DNA of 43,685 nucleotides from an uncultured Oscillospiraceae bacterium (GCA_900540305.1 UQFL01000009.1:1-43685); one strand, 5' to 3'. Positions 8,252 through 16,183 are shown, counted from the first letter of the stretch. Numbers and translations are program-made. The notes: generated by a model not told the origin, from the letters alone.

Positions 8252-8677
8252 ATGAAACTTATTATTGATGATGAATTACTGCAAAAATGCGGCTCGGGTT
8301 CTTCCGAATATTGGTTTTCATATAACGATTATACTGTGAAAAATCTTTCGGAAATAATGTCGCTCGATAAACCCGATGACATCGGTCAAACCGCATATTT
8401 TGTATCTCTCGGGCTGATTCCTTTTCTTTCAGTCGGCAACGAGGAGGTTATGAGGGCTTTTGTTCAGTATAAAGGCTCGCAAAAATTGAATACAGTTCTT
8501 CAAAGAGTACATTCGGATGAGTTTATTGAAACATTCTGGAAATATTTTAATGCTTATCCTGAACTCAAAGAGGGGCTTAACGAATTTGCCGATAAATTCA
8601 TAACCCAAAAGGTTTGTGAGTGGTGCAACGAAAATAATGTTGACTACGAAGTGAAAGTTTCAGGCATAGATAATTAA
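8252..8677 (+). CDS. Unknown 141-residue protein at the end of the ilv-leu operon
   Basis: I do not recognise the family. It is an acidic, soluble-looking protein with no signal peptide or membrane segment. It has a Cys pair near the C-terminus (KVCEWCNENN) and one N-terminal Cys (KCGSGSSEYW), and is otherwise helix-rich. It starts 19 nt after leuD, on a weak GAGG site, and ends 3 nt before a strong terminator, so it is the last gene of the ilvBN-leuCD transcript. Whether its role relates to the pathway is unknown. Confidence 0.75.
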   Translation: MKLIIDDELLQKCGSGSSEYWFSYNDYTVKNLSEIMSLDKPDDIGQTAYFVSLGLIPFLSVGNEEVMRAFVQYKGSQKLNTVLQRVHSDEFIETFWKYFNAYPELKEGLNEFADKFITQKVCEWCNENNVDYEVKVSGIDN

Positions 8678-8680
8678 TTA

Positions 8681-8717
8681 AAAGCCGTATGTGTTTTAAG
8701 ACGCATACGGCTTTTTT
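8681..8717 (+). terminator. Terminator of the ilvBN-leuCD operon
   Basis: The stem AAAGCCGTATGTGT / ACGCATACGGCTTT (one G-U pair) has a 6-nt loop and a T-run. It closes the operon after the 141-residue gene. Confidence 0.93.
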
Positions 8718-8732
8718 GCGTTTTCTTTATGT

Positions 8733-8761
8733 TTGCATAAATATATATATTATGTTATACT
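8733..8761 (+). promoter_or_regulatory. Promoter of the protease-ABC-GH2-cyclophilin operon
   Basis: TTGCAT (8733-8738) and TATACT (8756-8761) have a 17-bp spacer right after the terminator. Transcription would start near 8768, which rules out the in-frame starts at 8689 and 8752 for the next gene. Confidence 0.65.
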
Positions 8762-8805
8762 TAAAAAGTATAAAATTATTTAAGTTTTGCGCGGAGGCAG
8801 CTATT

Positions 8806-9273
8806 GTGTTAAACGGCGAAAAAGCAAAATCAATAAAAGAAATTTTGTCTGAAAACGGCATTTATACAGGGCTGACAAGCGGTAATTCTATGGAGCCGCT
8901 TATACATCATCAAAAGGATACAATTATCGTTGTTAAGCCTAAGGGTCGCCTTGAAAAATACGATATACCCGTTTATGTGACAAAGTCAGGAAAATATATA
9001 ATGCACAGGGTGGTAAAGGTCTGTGACGACCATTATATAATCATAGGCGATAACCGCCTTAATAAAGAATATGTTACTGATGATATGGTAATCGGAAAGC
9101 TCAAAGGCTTTTATAAAAACGGAAAGAAATATATTGACCTCGAAACGAATAAAGCTTATAAAATTTATTCAAGAGTTTGGGTTGCACTCTATCCGTTAAG
9201 ACCTATTTATCAATTTGTAAAAAGAGTATTGAATAAAATAAAAAGATGCTTGAAACGGGGTAGTGATTCTTGA
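8806..9273 (+). CDS. Signal-peptidase-like S24/S26 family protease
   Basis: The 155-residue protein (GTG start, GGAGG 8 nt upstream) has the serine motif TSGNSMEPL (S28), a YIMHRV motif (H67) and the box GDNR (81-84). A His where the common bacterial SPases carry the catalytic Lys is typical of the archaeal/ER/SipW-like branch. Unlike normal signal peptidases there is no N-terminal membrane anchor. The C-terminal segment (VWVALYPLRPIYQFVKRVL) is amphipathic and basic and could bind the membrane. The ABC exporter gene overlaps its stop, so it probably trims a peptide that the exporter moves. I find no precursor peptide or maturase nearby. Confidence 0.8.
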   Translation: MLNGEKAKSIKEILSENGIYTGLTSGNSMEPLIHHQKDTIIVVKPKGRLEKYDIPVYVTKSGKYIMHRVVKVCDDHYIIIGDNRLNKEYVTDDMVIGKLKGFYKNGKKYIDLETNKAYKIYSRVWVALYPLRPIYQFVKRVLNKIKRCLKRGSDS

Positions 9274-10991
9274 GCGAAACAGGGTCAAAAAGAAAAATAA
9301 AAAAATCCGATATTGATGCTATAAAGTGGATGCTCAGAGTTGGAAAAAAGCAAAAAGGAAAACTTGCGGTTATAATTTTTGCCAATGTATTTTGGGCAAG
9401 TCTTTCTGTTGTCTTTGCCAACTTTTCAAAAAATATTATAGACGGCGCAGTAGAATATCAGGATTACAAATATGTTATAAAATACGCCGTTGCTCTTTTC
9501 GGTATCATAATGCTTCAGCTTGCATTGAAACTTGTCAGTCTCAGCGTTTCGGAAAGATGCAAGGGCAGGCTTGATATGACTTATAAGCAGTACATACTCG
9601 AGCAGATGATGAATAAGGATTATGCAAAGCTTACTAAAATTCATTCAGGCGAGCTTCAAAACAGGATTTTCAATGATGTCACGGTTGTAACAGACGGCGT
9701 GACAACCATTTTGCCTGATTGTATGTTTTATCTTGTAAAACTGCTTTGCGCTATGGTTTATCTTGTAATTCTTGATAAGATATTTGCTCTTGCTTTTTTT
9801 GCAGGCGGATTATTTGTGTTTATCTGCCTCAGAGTGTTCAGAGGGCCGCTCAAAAAGCTTCATAAAAGAGTGCAGGAAACTGAGGGTAAAACACGCTCTT
9901 TCTTCCAGGAATCTATTTTGAATCTTCTTGTTGTAAAGTCTTTTGTTGTTGAGGATAAAATTTCTAAAGAGGCAAATGAACTTCAGGAGGATAATTATAA
10001 AGCGAGAATGAAACGCCGCTTTATGCATATCGCTTCAACCGCAGGCGTTTCAACAGTATTTAATCTCGGCTATGTGTTTGCTCTCACTTTCGGAGCGTTG
10101 AGGCTTCTCGGAATCGGCGGCACAATGACTTACGGTACTGTTACTGCAATGCTTCAGCTTGTAAATCAGGTGCAGGGGCCTTTTGCAAATCTTTCGTCAA
10201 TTTTGCCTAAGTATTATTCAATGATAGCTTCAGCTGAAAGACTTATGGAAATTGAGCGTATAGACAATGAGCCTGAGGGCAATGAAAAAGACATCGACCC
10301 TCAGTCCGCTTATGAAAAACTTAAATACATAGACTTCAATAATATTACTTTTAAATACGACCGTGATGTAGTTCTCAATGATGCGTCTTTGAAAGTGAAT
10401 AAGGGCGATTTTATTGCCATTATGGGTATTTCGGGAATTGGCAAAAGCACTCTTTTAAAACTTTTGCTCGGCGTTTTCAAGGTTCAGAGCGGTGAAATTA
10501 ATCTCAACTTTGAAAATGAAGTCTTGCCTGCAGATAAGCATACAAGAAGATTGTTTGCATATGTTCCGCAGGGCAATATGCTGCTTTCGGGTACAATCCG
10601 TGAAAATCTTACATTTATAAACAGCGATGTAACGGATGATGAAATAAGACAGGCTATTAAGATTTCTTGCGCTGATAAATTTATTGACGAACTTCCGCTC
10701 GGTATTGAAACGGTTATCGGTGAAAAGGGTATGGGGCTTTCCGAGGGACAGCTTCAGCGACTTGCAATAGCACGCTCGCTCCTTTCAAAATCGCCCGTTA
10801 TTCTTCTTGACGAGGCAACTTCGGCGCTTGACGAGGAAACGGAAAGGCAGTTTTTGATAAATCTCAGAAACTTGAAAAATGTAACCTGCATAATCGTAAG
10901 CCATAAAAAGGCGGCGCTCGATATATGCAATAAATATGTAAGAATTGAAAACGGTAAGATAATTAGTGAGGAAAATAAAAATGCTGACTGA
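9270..10991 (+). CDS. ABC exporter half-transporter (membrane plus ATPase domains)
   Basis: The 573-residue fused exporter has a type I transmembrane domain with about six helices (roughly 35-310) and an NBD: Walker A GISGIGKST at 386-394, signature LSEGQ at 490-494 and Walker B ILLDEA at about 512. It lacks the N-terminal C39 peptidase domain of bacteriocin exporters, which fits a separate protease just upstream. The best start is TTG at 9270, overlapping the protease stop and preceded by GGGG; a later ATG at codon 21 is possible. It probably acts as a homodimer in the membrane. The substrate is unknown, with a small peptide most likely from context. Confidence 0.88.
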   Translation: MSETGSKRKIKKSDIDAIKWMLRVGKKQKGKLAVIIFANVFWASLSVVFANFSKNIIDGAVEYQDYKYVIKYAVALFGIIMLQLALKLVSLSVSERCKGRLDMTYKQYILEQMMNKDYAKLTKIHSGELQNRIFNDVTVVTDGVTTILPDCMFYLVKLLCAMVYLVILDKIFALAFFAGGLFVFICLRVFRGPLKKLHKRVQETEGKTRSFFQESILNLLVVKSFVVEDKISKEANELQEDNYKARMKRRFMHIASTAGVSTVFNLGYVFALTFGALRLLGIGGTMTYGTVTAMLQLVNQVQGPFANLSSILPKYYSMIASAERLMEIERIDNEPEGNEKDIDPQSAYEKLKYIDFNNITFKYDRDVVLNDASLKVNKGDFIAIMGISGIGKSTLLKLLLGVFKVQSGEINLNFENEVLPADKHTRRLFAYVPQGNMLLSGTIRENLTFINSDVTDDEIRQAIKISCADKFIDELPLGIETVIGEKGMGLSEGQLQRLAIARSLLSKSPVILLDEATSALDEETERQFLINLRNLKNVTCIIVSHKKAALDICNKYVRIENGKIISEENKNAD

Positions 10992-12678
10992 ATATGGTGA
11001 AAAATTAGATAAAACCTGCCCTCTCATCGAATATCCGAGACCGCAGTTCGTAAGAAACAGCTTTATAAATCTCAACGGAAAATGGGCTTGCGAGTTTACA
11101 CGTTCAGACGAGATACCTCAGAATTTTTCCAGGGAAATCATTGTTCCGTTTTCACCCGAAACACCGCTTTCGGGCGTTGGCAGAATGTTGATGCCTGATG
11201 AGTATCTCCACTATAAAAAAGAATTTGATATTGCGCCTGATTTTAATAAGGGCAGGGTATTTATCCATTTCGGTGCCGTTGACCAGATTGCAACCGTATA
11301 TCTCAACGGCGTGAAAATAGGAACCCACTCAGGCGGATATACTCCGTTTTCTTTTGAAATAACTGATTGTATCAAAGAAAAAGGCAATGTGCTCAATGTA
11401 GTTGTAAGAGACTTTTCTGACACTGCCGAGTATTCAAGGGGCAAACAGAAAATCAAAAGGGGCGGAATATGGTACAGTCCCCAAAGCGGAATATGGCAGA
11501 CTGTATGGCTTGAGAGTACCCCTGAAACATATCTCAAAAAAGTTAAGATAACACCCGATTTTGACAGGGAAGAGGTTCGCTTTGATTTTTGCGGTCAGGA
11601 CGGCGTTCAAACTTCTGTTTATGACGGCGATAATCTTATAGCCGAAACAACCGAGTGTATTGTAAAGCTTCCCGATTTTAAGGCGTGGTCGCCTGAAAAT
11701 CCGTTTTTGTATAAGGTTGTTTTCACCTGCGGTAAAGACAGGGTAAGATCATACTTTGGCATGAGAAAGTTTTCAGTCGGAACTGATAAAAACGGCATAA
11801 AAAGGCTTTTCCTCAATAATAAACCGTATTTCCATAACGGACTGCTTGACCAAGGCTATTATCCTGACGGCTATCTCACTCCGCCGTCAAATTCAGCGCT
11901 TGAAAACGATGTTAAAACAGTTAAATCAATGGGGTTTAATATGCTTCGTAAGCACATTAAAATTGAGCCTCTTTTGTGGTATCACTTTTGTGATGTGAAT
12001 GGTATAATTGTATGGCAGGATATGGTAAACGGCGGCGGAAAATACGGCCTTGAGGTTTCCGTACTTCCGTTTATCGGCGTGAATCTTGATGATACTAATT
12101 ATAAGACATTCAAAAGAACAGATAAAAAACAGCGAGAAAGCTATTATAACGAGCTTTCAGAAATGCTTGATACTCTTTATAACTGCCCCTGCATTGCCGT
12201 GTGGGTGCCGTTTAACGAGGGATGGGGTCAGTTTGATTCGGCAAAGGCTTATGACTTTATAAAATCTGTCGATTCAACAAGAATTATAGATTCAACATCA
12301 GGCTGGCACGACAGAGGGACAACCGATGTCATTTCAAAGCATATTTATTTCACGCCTATAAAAGTTAAGGCTGGCGATAAGCCTTATGTTCTCTCTGAAT
12401 ACGGTGGATATTCGCACCGTGTTGTGGGGCATACTTTCGGCAGTAAGATGTTTGGCTACAAAATATATAAAACCGAAAAAAGCATGACAGCGGCATATGA
12501 AAGGCTGTTTAATAATGTTATTATTCCTCAGATTGATACAGGTCTTTCTGCGGCTGTATACACACAGCTTACAGATGTTGAGGATGAGCTTAACGGACTT
12601 GTCACATATGACAGAAAGATTGTTAAGATAAATTCTGAGGTTATCAGAAAAATAAACGAAAGGGTTAAAATAAAATGA
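10981..12678 (+). CDS. Glycoside hydrolase family 2 (beta-galactosidase/beta-glucuronidase-like)
   Basis: The 565-residue protein has the GH2 order: an N-terminal jelly-roll sugar-binding domain, an immunoglobulin-like domain, then a TIM barrel. The acid/base is E413 (FNEGWGQ) and the nucleophile is E473 (VLSEYGGYS). No signal peptide is present, so it acts in the cytoplasm on small glycosides. At 565 residues it is much shorter than LacZ. The substrate (beta-galactoside, glucuronide or mannoside) cannot be assigned. The ATG at 10981 follows GAGG and lies inside the end of the ABC gene (11-nt overlap), so it is co-translated with the exporter. Confidence 0.88.
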   Translation: MLTEYGEKLDKTCPLIEYPRPQFVRNSFINLNGKWACEFTRSDEIPQNFSREIIVPFSPETPLSGVGRMLMPDEYLHYKKEFDIAPDFNKGRVFIHFGAVDQIATVYLNGVKIGTHSGGYTPFSFEITDCIKEKGNVLNVVVRDFSDTAEYSRGKQKIKRGGIWYSPQSGIWQTVWLESTPETYLKKVKITPDFDREEVRFDFCGQDGVQTSVYDGDNLIAETTECIVKLPDFKAWSPENPFLYKVVFTCGKDRVRSYFGMRKFSVGTDKNGIKRLFLNNKPYFHNGLLDQGYYPDGYLTPPSNSALENDVKTVKSMGFNMLRKHIKIEPLLWYHFCDVNGIIVWQDMVNGGGKYGLEVSVLPFIGVNLDDTNYKTFKRTDKKQRESYYNELSEMLDTLYNCPCIAVWVPFNEGWGQFDSAKAYDFIKSVDSTRIIDSTSGWHDRGTTDVISKHIYFTPIKVKAGDKPYVLSEYGGYSHRVVGHTFGSKMFGYKIYKTEKSMTAAYERLFNNVIIPQIDTGLSAAVYTQLTDVEDELNGLVTYDRKIVKINSEVIRKINERVKIK

Positions 12679-13259
12679 ATCAGTTAGAAATTAAAGACGG
12701 CATTAAAGCCACAATCAAAACAAACAGGGGAGATATGGAATTTGTACTTTTCCCCGAGGTTGCTCCCAAGGCAGTTGAAAATTTCGTTACACATTCCAAA
12801 AACGGATATTATGACGGACTTATATTCCACAGAGTTATTCAGGACTTTATGATTCAGGGCGGCGACCCGACAGGCACAGGAATGGGCGGCGAATCTGTTT
12901 TCGGAAAAAGTTTTGAGGATGAATTCAGCCTTGACGCACGCAATTATTACGGCGCTCTTTCAATGGCAAATGCAGGCCCTAATACAAACGGCAGTCAGTT
13001 CTTCATCGTTCAGGCTAAATCCGTTCCTGAAAATCTTCTTTCACAGATGGAAGGCTTAAAGGATAACGGCTTCCCGCAGGAGGTTATTGACAATTATAAG
13101 CGTGTCGGCGGTACACCTTGGCTCGATTTTCACCACACCGTTTTCGGTCAGCTTCTCTCAGGCGAAGATGTGCTTGAAAACATTGCAGCCGTTCAGTGCG
13201 GCGCAGGCGACAAGCCCGTATATGATGTAGTTATCGAAACAATAGAAATTGCGGAATAA
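12675..13259 (+). CDS. Cyclophilin-type peptidyl-prolyl cis-trans isomerase
   Basis: This 194-residue cytoplasmic cyclophilin has the active-site run FHRVIQDFMIQGGDPTGTG and the GALSMANAGPNTNGSQFF core. It also carries an insertion near residues 118-145 seen in Clostridia homologues, before the TPWLDFHHTVFGQ strand. It catalyses proline isomerisation in protein folding. The start overlaps the GH2 stop by 4 nt (ATGA). It is the last gene before a terminator. Confidence 0.95.
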   Translation: MNQLEIKDGIKATIKTNRGDMEFVLFPEVAPKAVENFVTHSKNGYYDGLIFHRVIQDFMIQGGDPTGTGMGGESVFGKSFEDEFSLDARNYYGALSMANAGPNTNGSQFFIVQAKSVPENLLSQMEGLKDNGFPQEVIDNYKRVGGTPWLDFHHTVFGQLLSGEDVLENIAAVQCGAGDKPVYDVVIETIEIAE

Positions 13260-13278
13260 TAATCAAAATAAATTTTTA

Positions 13279-13306
13279 AAGGCGCGCTTTTCGGCGTGCC
13301 TTTTTT
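13279..13306 (+). terminator. Terminator after the cyclophilin gene
   Basis: The stem AAGGCGCGC / GGCGTGCCTT (one G-U) has a short loop and six T residues. The T-run blends into the -35 of the spoIIGA promoter. Confidence 0.9.
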
Positions 13307-13337
13307 GACATAAAATTACCGCAGTGTGTTTTATAAT
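13305..13337 (+). promoter_or_regulatory. spoIIGA promoter with unusually long spacer
   Basis: A consensus TTGACA (13305-13310) and consensus TATAAT (13332-13337) are 21 bp apart. The Bacillus subtilis spoIIG promoter is known for a 22-bp spacer and needs Spo0A~P bound at its -35. TTTGACA at 13304-13310 differs from the inverse 0A box TTCGACA at one base. The match is seen in sequence; control by Spo0A is inferred. Confidence 0.6.
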
Positions 13338-13353
13338 TATAACGGTGGTGCGG

Positions 13354-14172
13354 TTGACGGTAATTTATGTAGATGTTTTATTTGTAGTGAATTTTTTTAT
13401 CACCTTTCTTCTTTTGCTGATTACACGCAGGCTTGCAAAGGAAGAAACAAAAATGGTAAGGCTTGTTGCGGCTTCTTTTGTCGGCGGCGCGTATTCACTT
13501 GTTATTCTTTTTGACAATCTGGCATTCGCAGTTTCGCTTATCGGCAAATTTGCCGCCGCCTGCGTTATCGTTTTATGTGCGTTTAAAATAAGGTCTTTTA
13601 AATCATACGCCAAAAATGTGGGCGTTTTCTTTTTCACAAATTTCGTGTTTGTGGGAATTATGGTAGGTCTTTGGATGATTTTTAAGCCCGCAGGAATAGT
13701 AATAAACAATTCAACGGTATATTTTGATATATCGGCAAAAGTGCTTGTTTTCTCTGCTCTTGCAGCCTATATCGTGTCGGCAGTTGTAATCAGAATATAT
13801 AACAGCCGAATCGCAAAAAAAGAGCTTTATGAGCTAACTGTTTTTTACGGCGATAATAAACAAAAATTGTTTGCTTTTTCAGACAGCGGTAATAACCTCA
13901 GAGAGCCGTTTTCAGATTATCCCGTTATAGTTGCAGATGAAAAGCTTTTTGACGGGGTTACTTGTAACAGGGTCATTCCTATAACAACGGTTGGGGGAGA
14001 AAGTATGCTGTACGCCTTTAAGCCCGATAAAGTTGTAGTCTCAACGGCACGTGGAACGGCACAGCTTGAGCGTGTTTATATAGCGCTCAGTCCTAATGTG
14101 AGAAAAGGGGAATATCAGGGTATAATTAATCCTAATGCAATAGATGAGGTGCAATATGCTGCAAAAAATTAA
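13354..14172 (+). CDS. spoIIGA: Sigma-E processing aspartic protease SpoIIGA
   Basis: The 272-residue protein has five hydrophobic segments in the first ~155 residues and a cytoplasmic C-terminal protease domain with the DSGN motif (D177-N180 in FSDSGNNLREPF). SpoIIGA sits in the forespore septum on the mother-cell side and cleaves pro-sigma-E during sporulation. The TTG at 13354 is chosen because it gives the family's MxIYxDVLxxxNF opening and follows GGTGG; earlier in-frame codons overlap the promoter -10. The next gene is its substrate, sigE, overlapping by 17 nt. Confidence 0.93.
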   Translation: MTVIYVDVLFVVNFFITFLLLLITRRLAKEETKMVRLVAASFVGGAYSLVILFDNLAFAVSLIGKFAAACVIVLCAFKIRSFKSYAKNVGVFFFTNFVFVGIMVGLWMIFKPAGIVINNSTVYFDISAKVLVFSALAAYIVSAVVIRIYNSRIAKKELYELTVFYGDNKQKLFAFSDSGNNLREPFSDYPVIVADEKLFDGVTCNRVIPITTVGGESMLYAFKPDKVVVSTARGTAQLERVYIALSPNVRKGEYQGIINPNAIDEVQYAAKN

Positions 14173-14851
14173 ACTGTTCTTTTTAAGACTTTTCAAAAAG
14201 GAATGTTATTACATAAACGGCCCCGAAACCCTGCCCGCTCCGCTTACGCAGGAGGAAGAGGAAACTGTGATGGAAGAACTCAAAAACGGTAATGAAGCGC
14301 ACAGGGAACTGTTAATAACTCATAATCTGCGCCTTGTTGTCTACATAGCAAAGAAGTTTGAGGGCTGTGCAACTTCAACAGAGGACCTTGTTTCAATAGG
14401 CACGATAGGTCTTATGAAAGCCGTAAAAACCTTTGACCCGAATAAAAATATAAAACTTGCCACTTACGCTTCAAGGTGTATAGAAAATGAAATTCTTATG
14501 CATCTGCGTAAAATCAGTAATGCAAAGCTTGAAATGAGTTTTGACGAACCGCTCAGTATTGACTGGGACGGAAATGAGCTTACGCTTCGTGATGTTTTGG
14601 GAAGTGATGCGGATGAAATATCAAACGATATTGAATACAGCGACGAGAAAAAGATGCTTCTCAAAATCATAGCCGAATTGCCCGAAAAAGAGCGTGAACT
14701 AATGAAAAAACGCTTTGGAATTTTGGGCGAAACGGAGCATACTCAAAAAGAGCTTGCTGATATGATGGGCATTTCGCAAAGCTATATTTCAAGACTTGAA
14801 AAAAAGATACTTGAAAAAATCAAAACTCAGATGATGCGTGAATATGTATAA
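14156..14851 (+). CDS. sigE: Sporulation mother-cell sigma factor sigma-E (pro-sigma-E)
   Basis: The 231-residue sigma-70 family protein has region 2 (NLRLVVYIAKKFEG, then SIGTIGLMKAV, LATYASRCIENEI), an IDWDGNELTLRDVLG segment and region 4 with the helix-turn-helix QKELADMMGISQSYISRLEK, all strongly sigma-E-like. The basic, hydrophobic pro-sequence (MLQKIKLFFLRLFKKEC before YYINGPETLPAPL) is only ~17 residues, against about 27 in B. subtilis. The start at 14156 follows GAGGTG. sigG, often next in Bacilli and Clostridia, is not here. Confidence 0.96.
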   Translation: MLQKIKLFFLRLFKKECYYINGPETLPAPLTQEEEETVMEELKNGNEAHRELLITHNLRLVVYIAKKFEGCATSTEDLVSIGTIGLMKAVKTFDPNKNIKLATYASRCIENEILMHLRKISNAKLEMSFDEPLSIDWDGNELTLRDVLGSDADEISNDIEYSDEKKMLLKIIAELPEKERELMKKRFGILGETEHTQKELADMMGISQSYISRLEKKILEKIKTQMMREYV

Positions 14852-14870
14852 TGGGCGCTTTGCGCCCGTG
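14852..14870. terminator. Possible bidirectional terminator between sigE and the DUF378 gene
   Basis: A perfect 6-bp GC stem, GGGCGC-ttt-GCGCCC, lies between the converging sigE and DUF378 genes. T-tracts are poor on both sides, so it is a weak candidate. Confidence 0.45.
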
Positions 14871-14883
14871 ACTTTATCTGCGC

Positions 14884-15090
14884 TTATTCCTCAACAACGC
14901 TTCTTCTGAACAGAAGACTGATACACCAGATTGCCGCAAGACCGACAAGACTGTAAATTATTCTTGCAAAAACGCTGTCCTGACCGCCTGCAATCCACGC
15001 AACAAGGTCAAACTTGAAAAGACCGATAAGACCCCAGTTAAGACCGCCGATGATGTTGAGAATTAAAGCGATTCTGTTTACAATCGTCAT
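14884..15090 (-). CDS. DUF378 small membrane protein
   Basis: The 68-residue protein has two hydrophobic helices: residues ~5-25 with the motif LNIIGGLNWGLIGLF, and ~42-60. The NWGLIG motif marks the DUF378 (YuzA-like) family, whose function is unknown. The start at 15090 follows GGAGATG; a longer frame to 15132 would begin inside a terminator hairpin. It lies downstream of manA but is separated from it by that hairpin. Confidence 0.85.
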   Translation of the reverse strand: MTIVNRIALILNIIGGLNWGLIGLFKFDLVAWIAGGQDSVFARIIYSLVGLAAIWCISLLFRRSVVEE

Positions 15091-15110
15091 TTTATCATCT
15101 CCAATAAATA

Positions 15111-15143
15111 AAGTCGTTAGTATGTTTCCCATACTAACGACTT
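15111..15143 (-). terminator. Terminator of manA
   Basis: A 14-bp perfect stem (15111-15124 with 15130-15143) has a 5-nt loop. A T/A-rich tail follows on the minus strand (TTTATTTATT) and on the plus strand (TTTATTC). It lies 26 bp downstream of the manA stop. Confidence 0.8.
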
Positions 15144-15168
15144 TTTATTCGTTCATTTTAAATTGTAA

Positions 15169-16122
15169 TCAAATTTTTGTAACTAAAAATTCTGCGTTGC
15201 CCCCAACGGTGTATTCGCCGTAATTTGCGGGAACAAAAAAGCTGTCGCCCTTTTTCATTTTTACGCCGTTTATTTCAGCGCAACCGTCAACGCACAATAC
15301 GCTGTTAAAGCTGTCTGCGCCTGCATTAAGTGTGATTTTTCCGTCTGCAACATATCTGTAAACGGTGAATAAATCGCATTTAGTCAAAAGCTGAACTTTG
15401 CCGCCGTCTGTTTTCTCTTCACAGCCAAACGGCTTTGTGCCGAATTTTGCAGGTTCGGTAACAGAAACATCAACAGCCTTGTCAATATGAAGTTCTCTAG
15501 GCTTACCGTCTTTGCCGATTCTGCCGTAATCGTAAACTCTGTAAGTTGAATTGCTGTTTTGCTGAATTTCTGCAATAAGTGTTCCTTTTCCGATAGCGTG
15601 AACTGTTCCTGCCTCAATAAAGAACAAATCGCCTTTTTTTACATTTACTACATTGAGAACATCCATAAGTGTGTTGTCCTCAATAGCTTTTCTGAAATCT
15701 TCTTTTGAAATTTTGTCCTTAAAGCCGTAAACGAGTTTTGCGTCCTCGTCAGCGTCAAGAACATACCATATTTCAGTTTTTCCGAATTCGTGTTCAACCC
15801 TTGCCGCATATTCATTATCAGGGTGAACCTGAATTGAAAGGTTGTCCTTAGCGTCAATAAGCTTGATAAGAATAGGAAAATAGGGGAATTTAAGACTTGA
15901 TGTGCCAAGTATTTTTTCTTTTGAATCTCCATCTATAATTTCCTGGAGAGTTTTGCCGTCAAATTCACCGCCGCAAACAGTGTTCATTCCGTCCTTGTGG
16001 CAGGAAAGCATCCAGCCCTCGGCAACGGGGTCGATGTCTGTTTCAAGACCAAATTCATCTCTGAGTTTAGTACCGCCCCAAATGTAGTCTTTAAATACAG
16101 GATTTAATTTTAAAATTTCCAT
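15169..16122 (-). CDS. manA: Mannose-6-phosphate isomerase, class I
   Basis: The 317-residue cupin enzyme interconverts mannose-6-phosphate and fructose-6-phosphate. It shows the family opening NPVFKDYIWGG, the zinc-site run LSIQVHPDNEYA followed by a metal-ligand Glu region (EFGKTEIWYVL), the GTVHAIGKGTLIAEIQQNSN active-site stretch and a second C-terminal cupin. Length matches Firmicutes ManA. The ATG at 16122 follows AAAGGTG; a GTG three codons earlier sits inside that site. It is transcribed from 16155-16183, divergent from the ABC-F gene. Confidence 0.95.
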   Translation of the reverse strand: MEILKLNPVFKDYIWGGTKLRDEFGLETDIDPVAEGWMLSCHKDGMNTVCGGEFDGKTLQEIIDGDSKEKILGTSSLKFPYFPILIKLIDAKDNLSIQVHPDNEYAARVEHEFGKTEIWYVLDADEDAKLVYGFKDKISKEDFRKAIEDNTLMDVLNVVNVKKGDLFFIEAGTVHAIGKGTLIAEIQQNSNSTYRVYDYGRIGKDGKPRELHIDKAVDVSVTEPAKFGTKPFGCEEKTDGGKVQLLTKCDLFTVYRYVADGKITLNAGADSFNSVLCVDGCAEINGVKMKKGDSFFVPANYGEYTVGGNAEFLVTKI

Positions 16123-16154
16123 AATTTTCACCTTTGTTTAAAATTATGTATATT

Positions 16155-16183
16155 ATAATATCAAAATTTTACTTCACTTTCAA
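16155..16183 (-). promoter_or_regulatory. manA promoter
   Basis: On the minus strand, TTGAAA (16183-16178) and TATTAT (16160-16155) are separated by 17 bp, about 30 bp upstream of the manA ATG. A TATAAT on the plus strand at 16201-16206 probably serves the divergent ABC-F gene, but its -35 (TTTCAA) is poor. Confidence 0.5.

Noticed and set aside
8689..8805. Longer N-terminus for the signal-peptidase-like protein, with a hydrophobic start
   Set aside because: It would begin inside the terminator hairpin and run across the promoter at 8733-8761. The GTG at 8806 with GGAGG is a better start.
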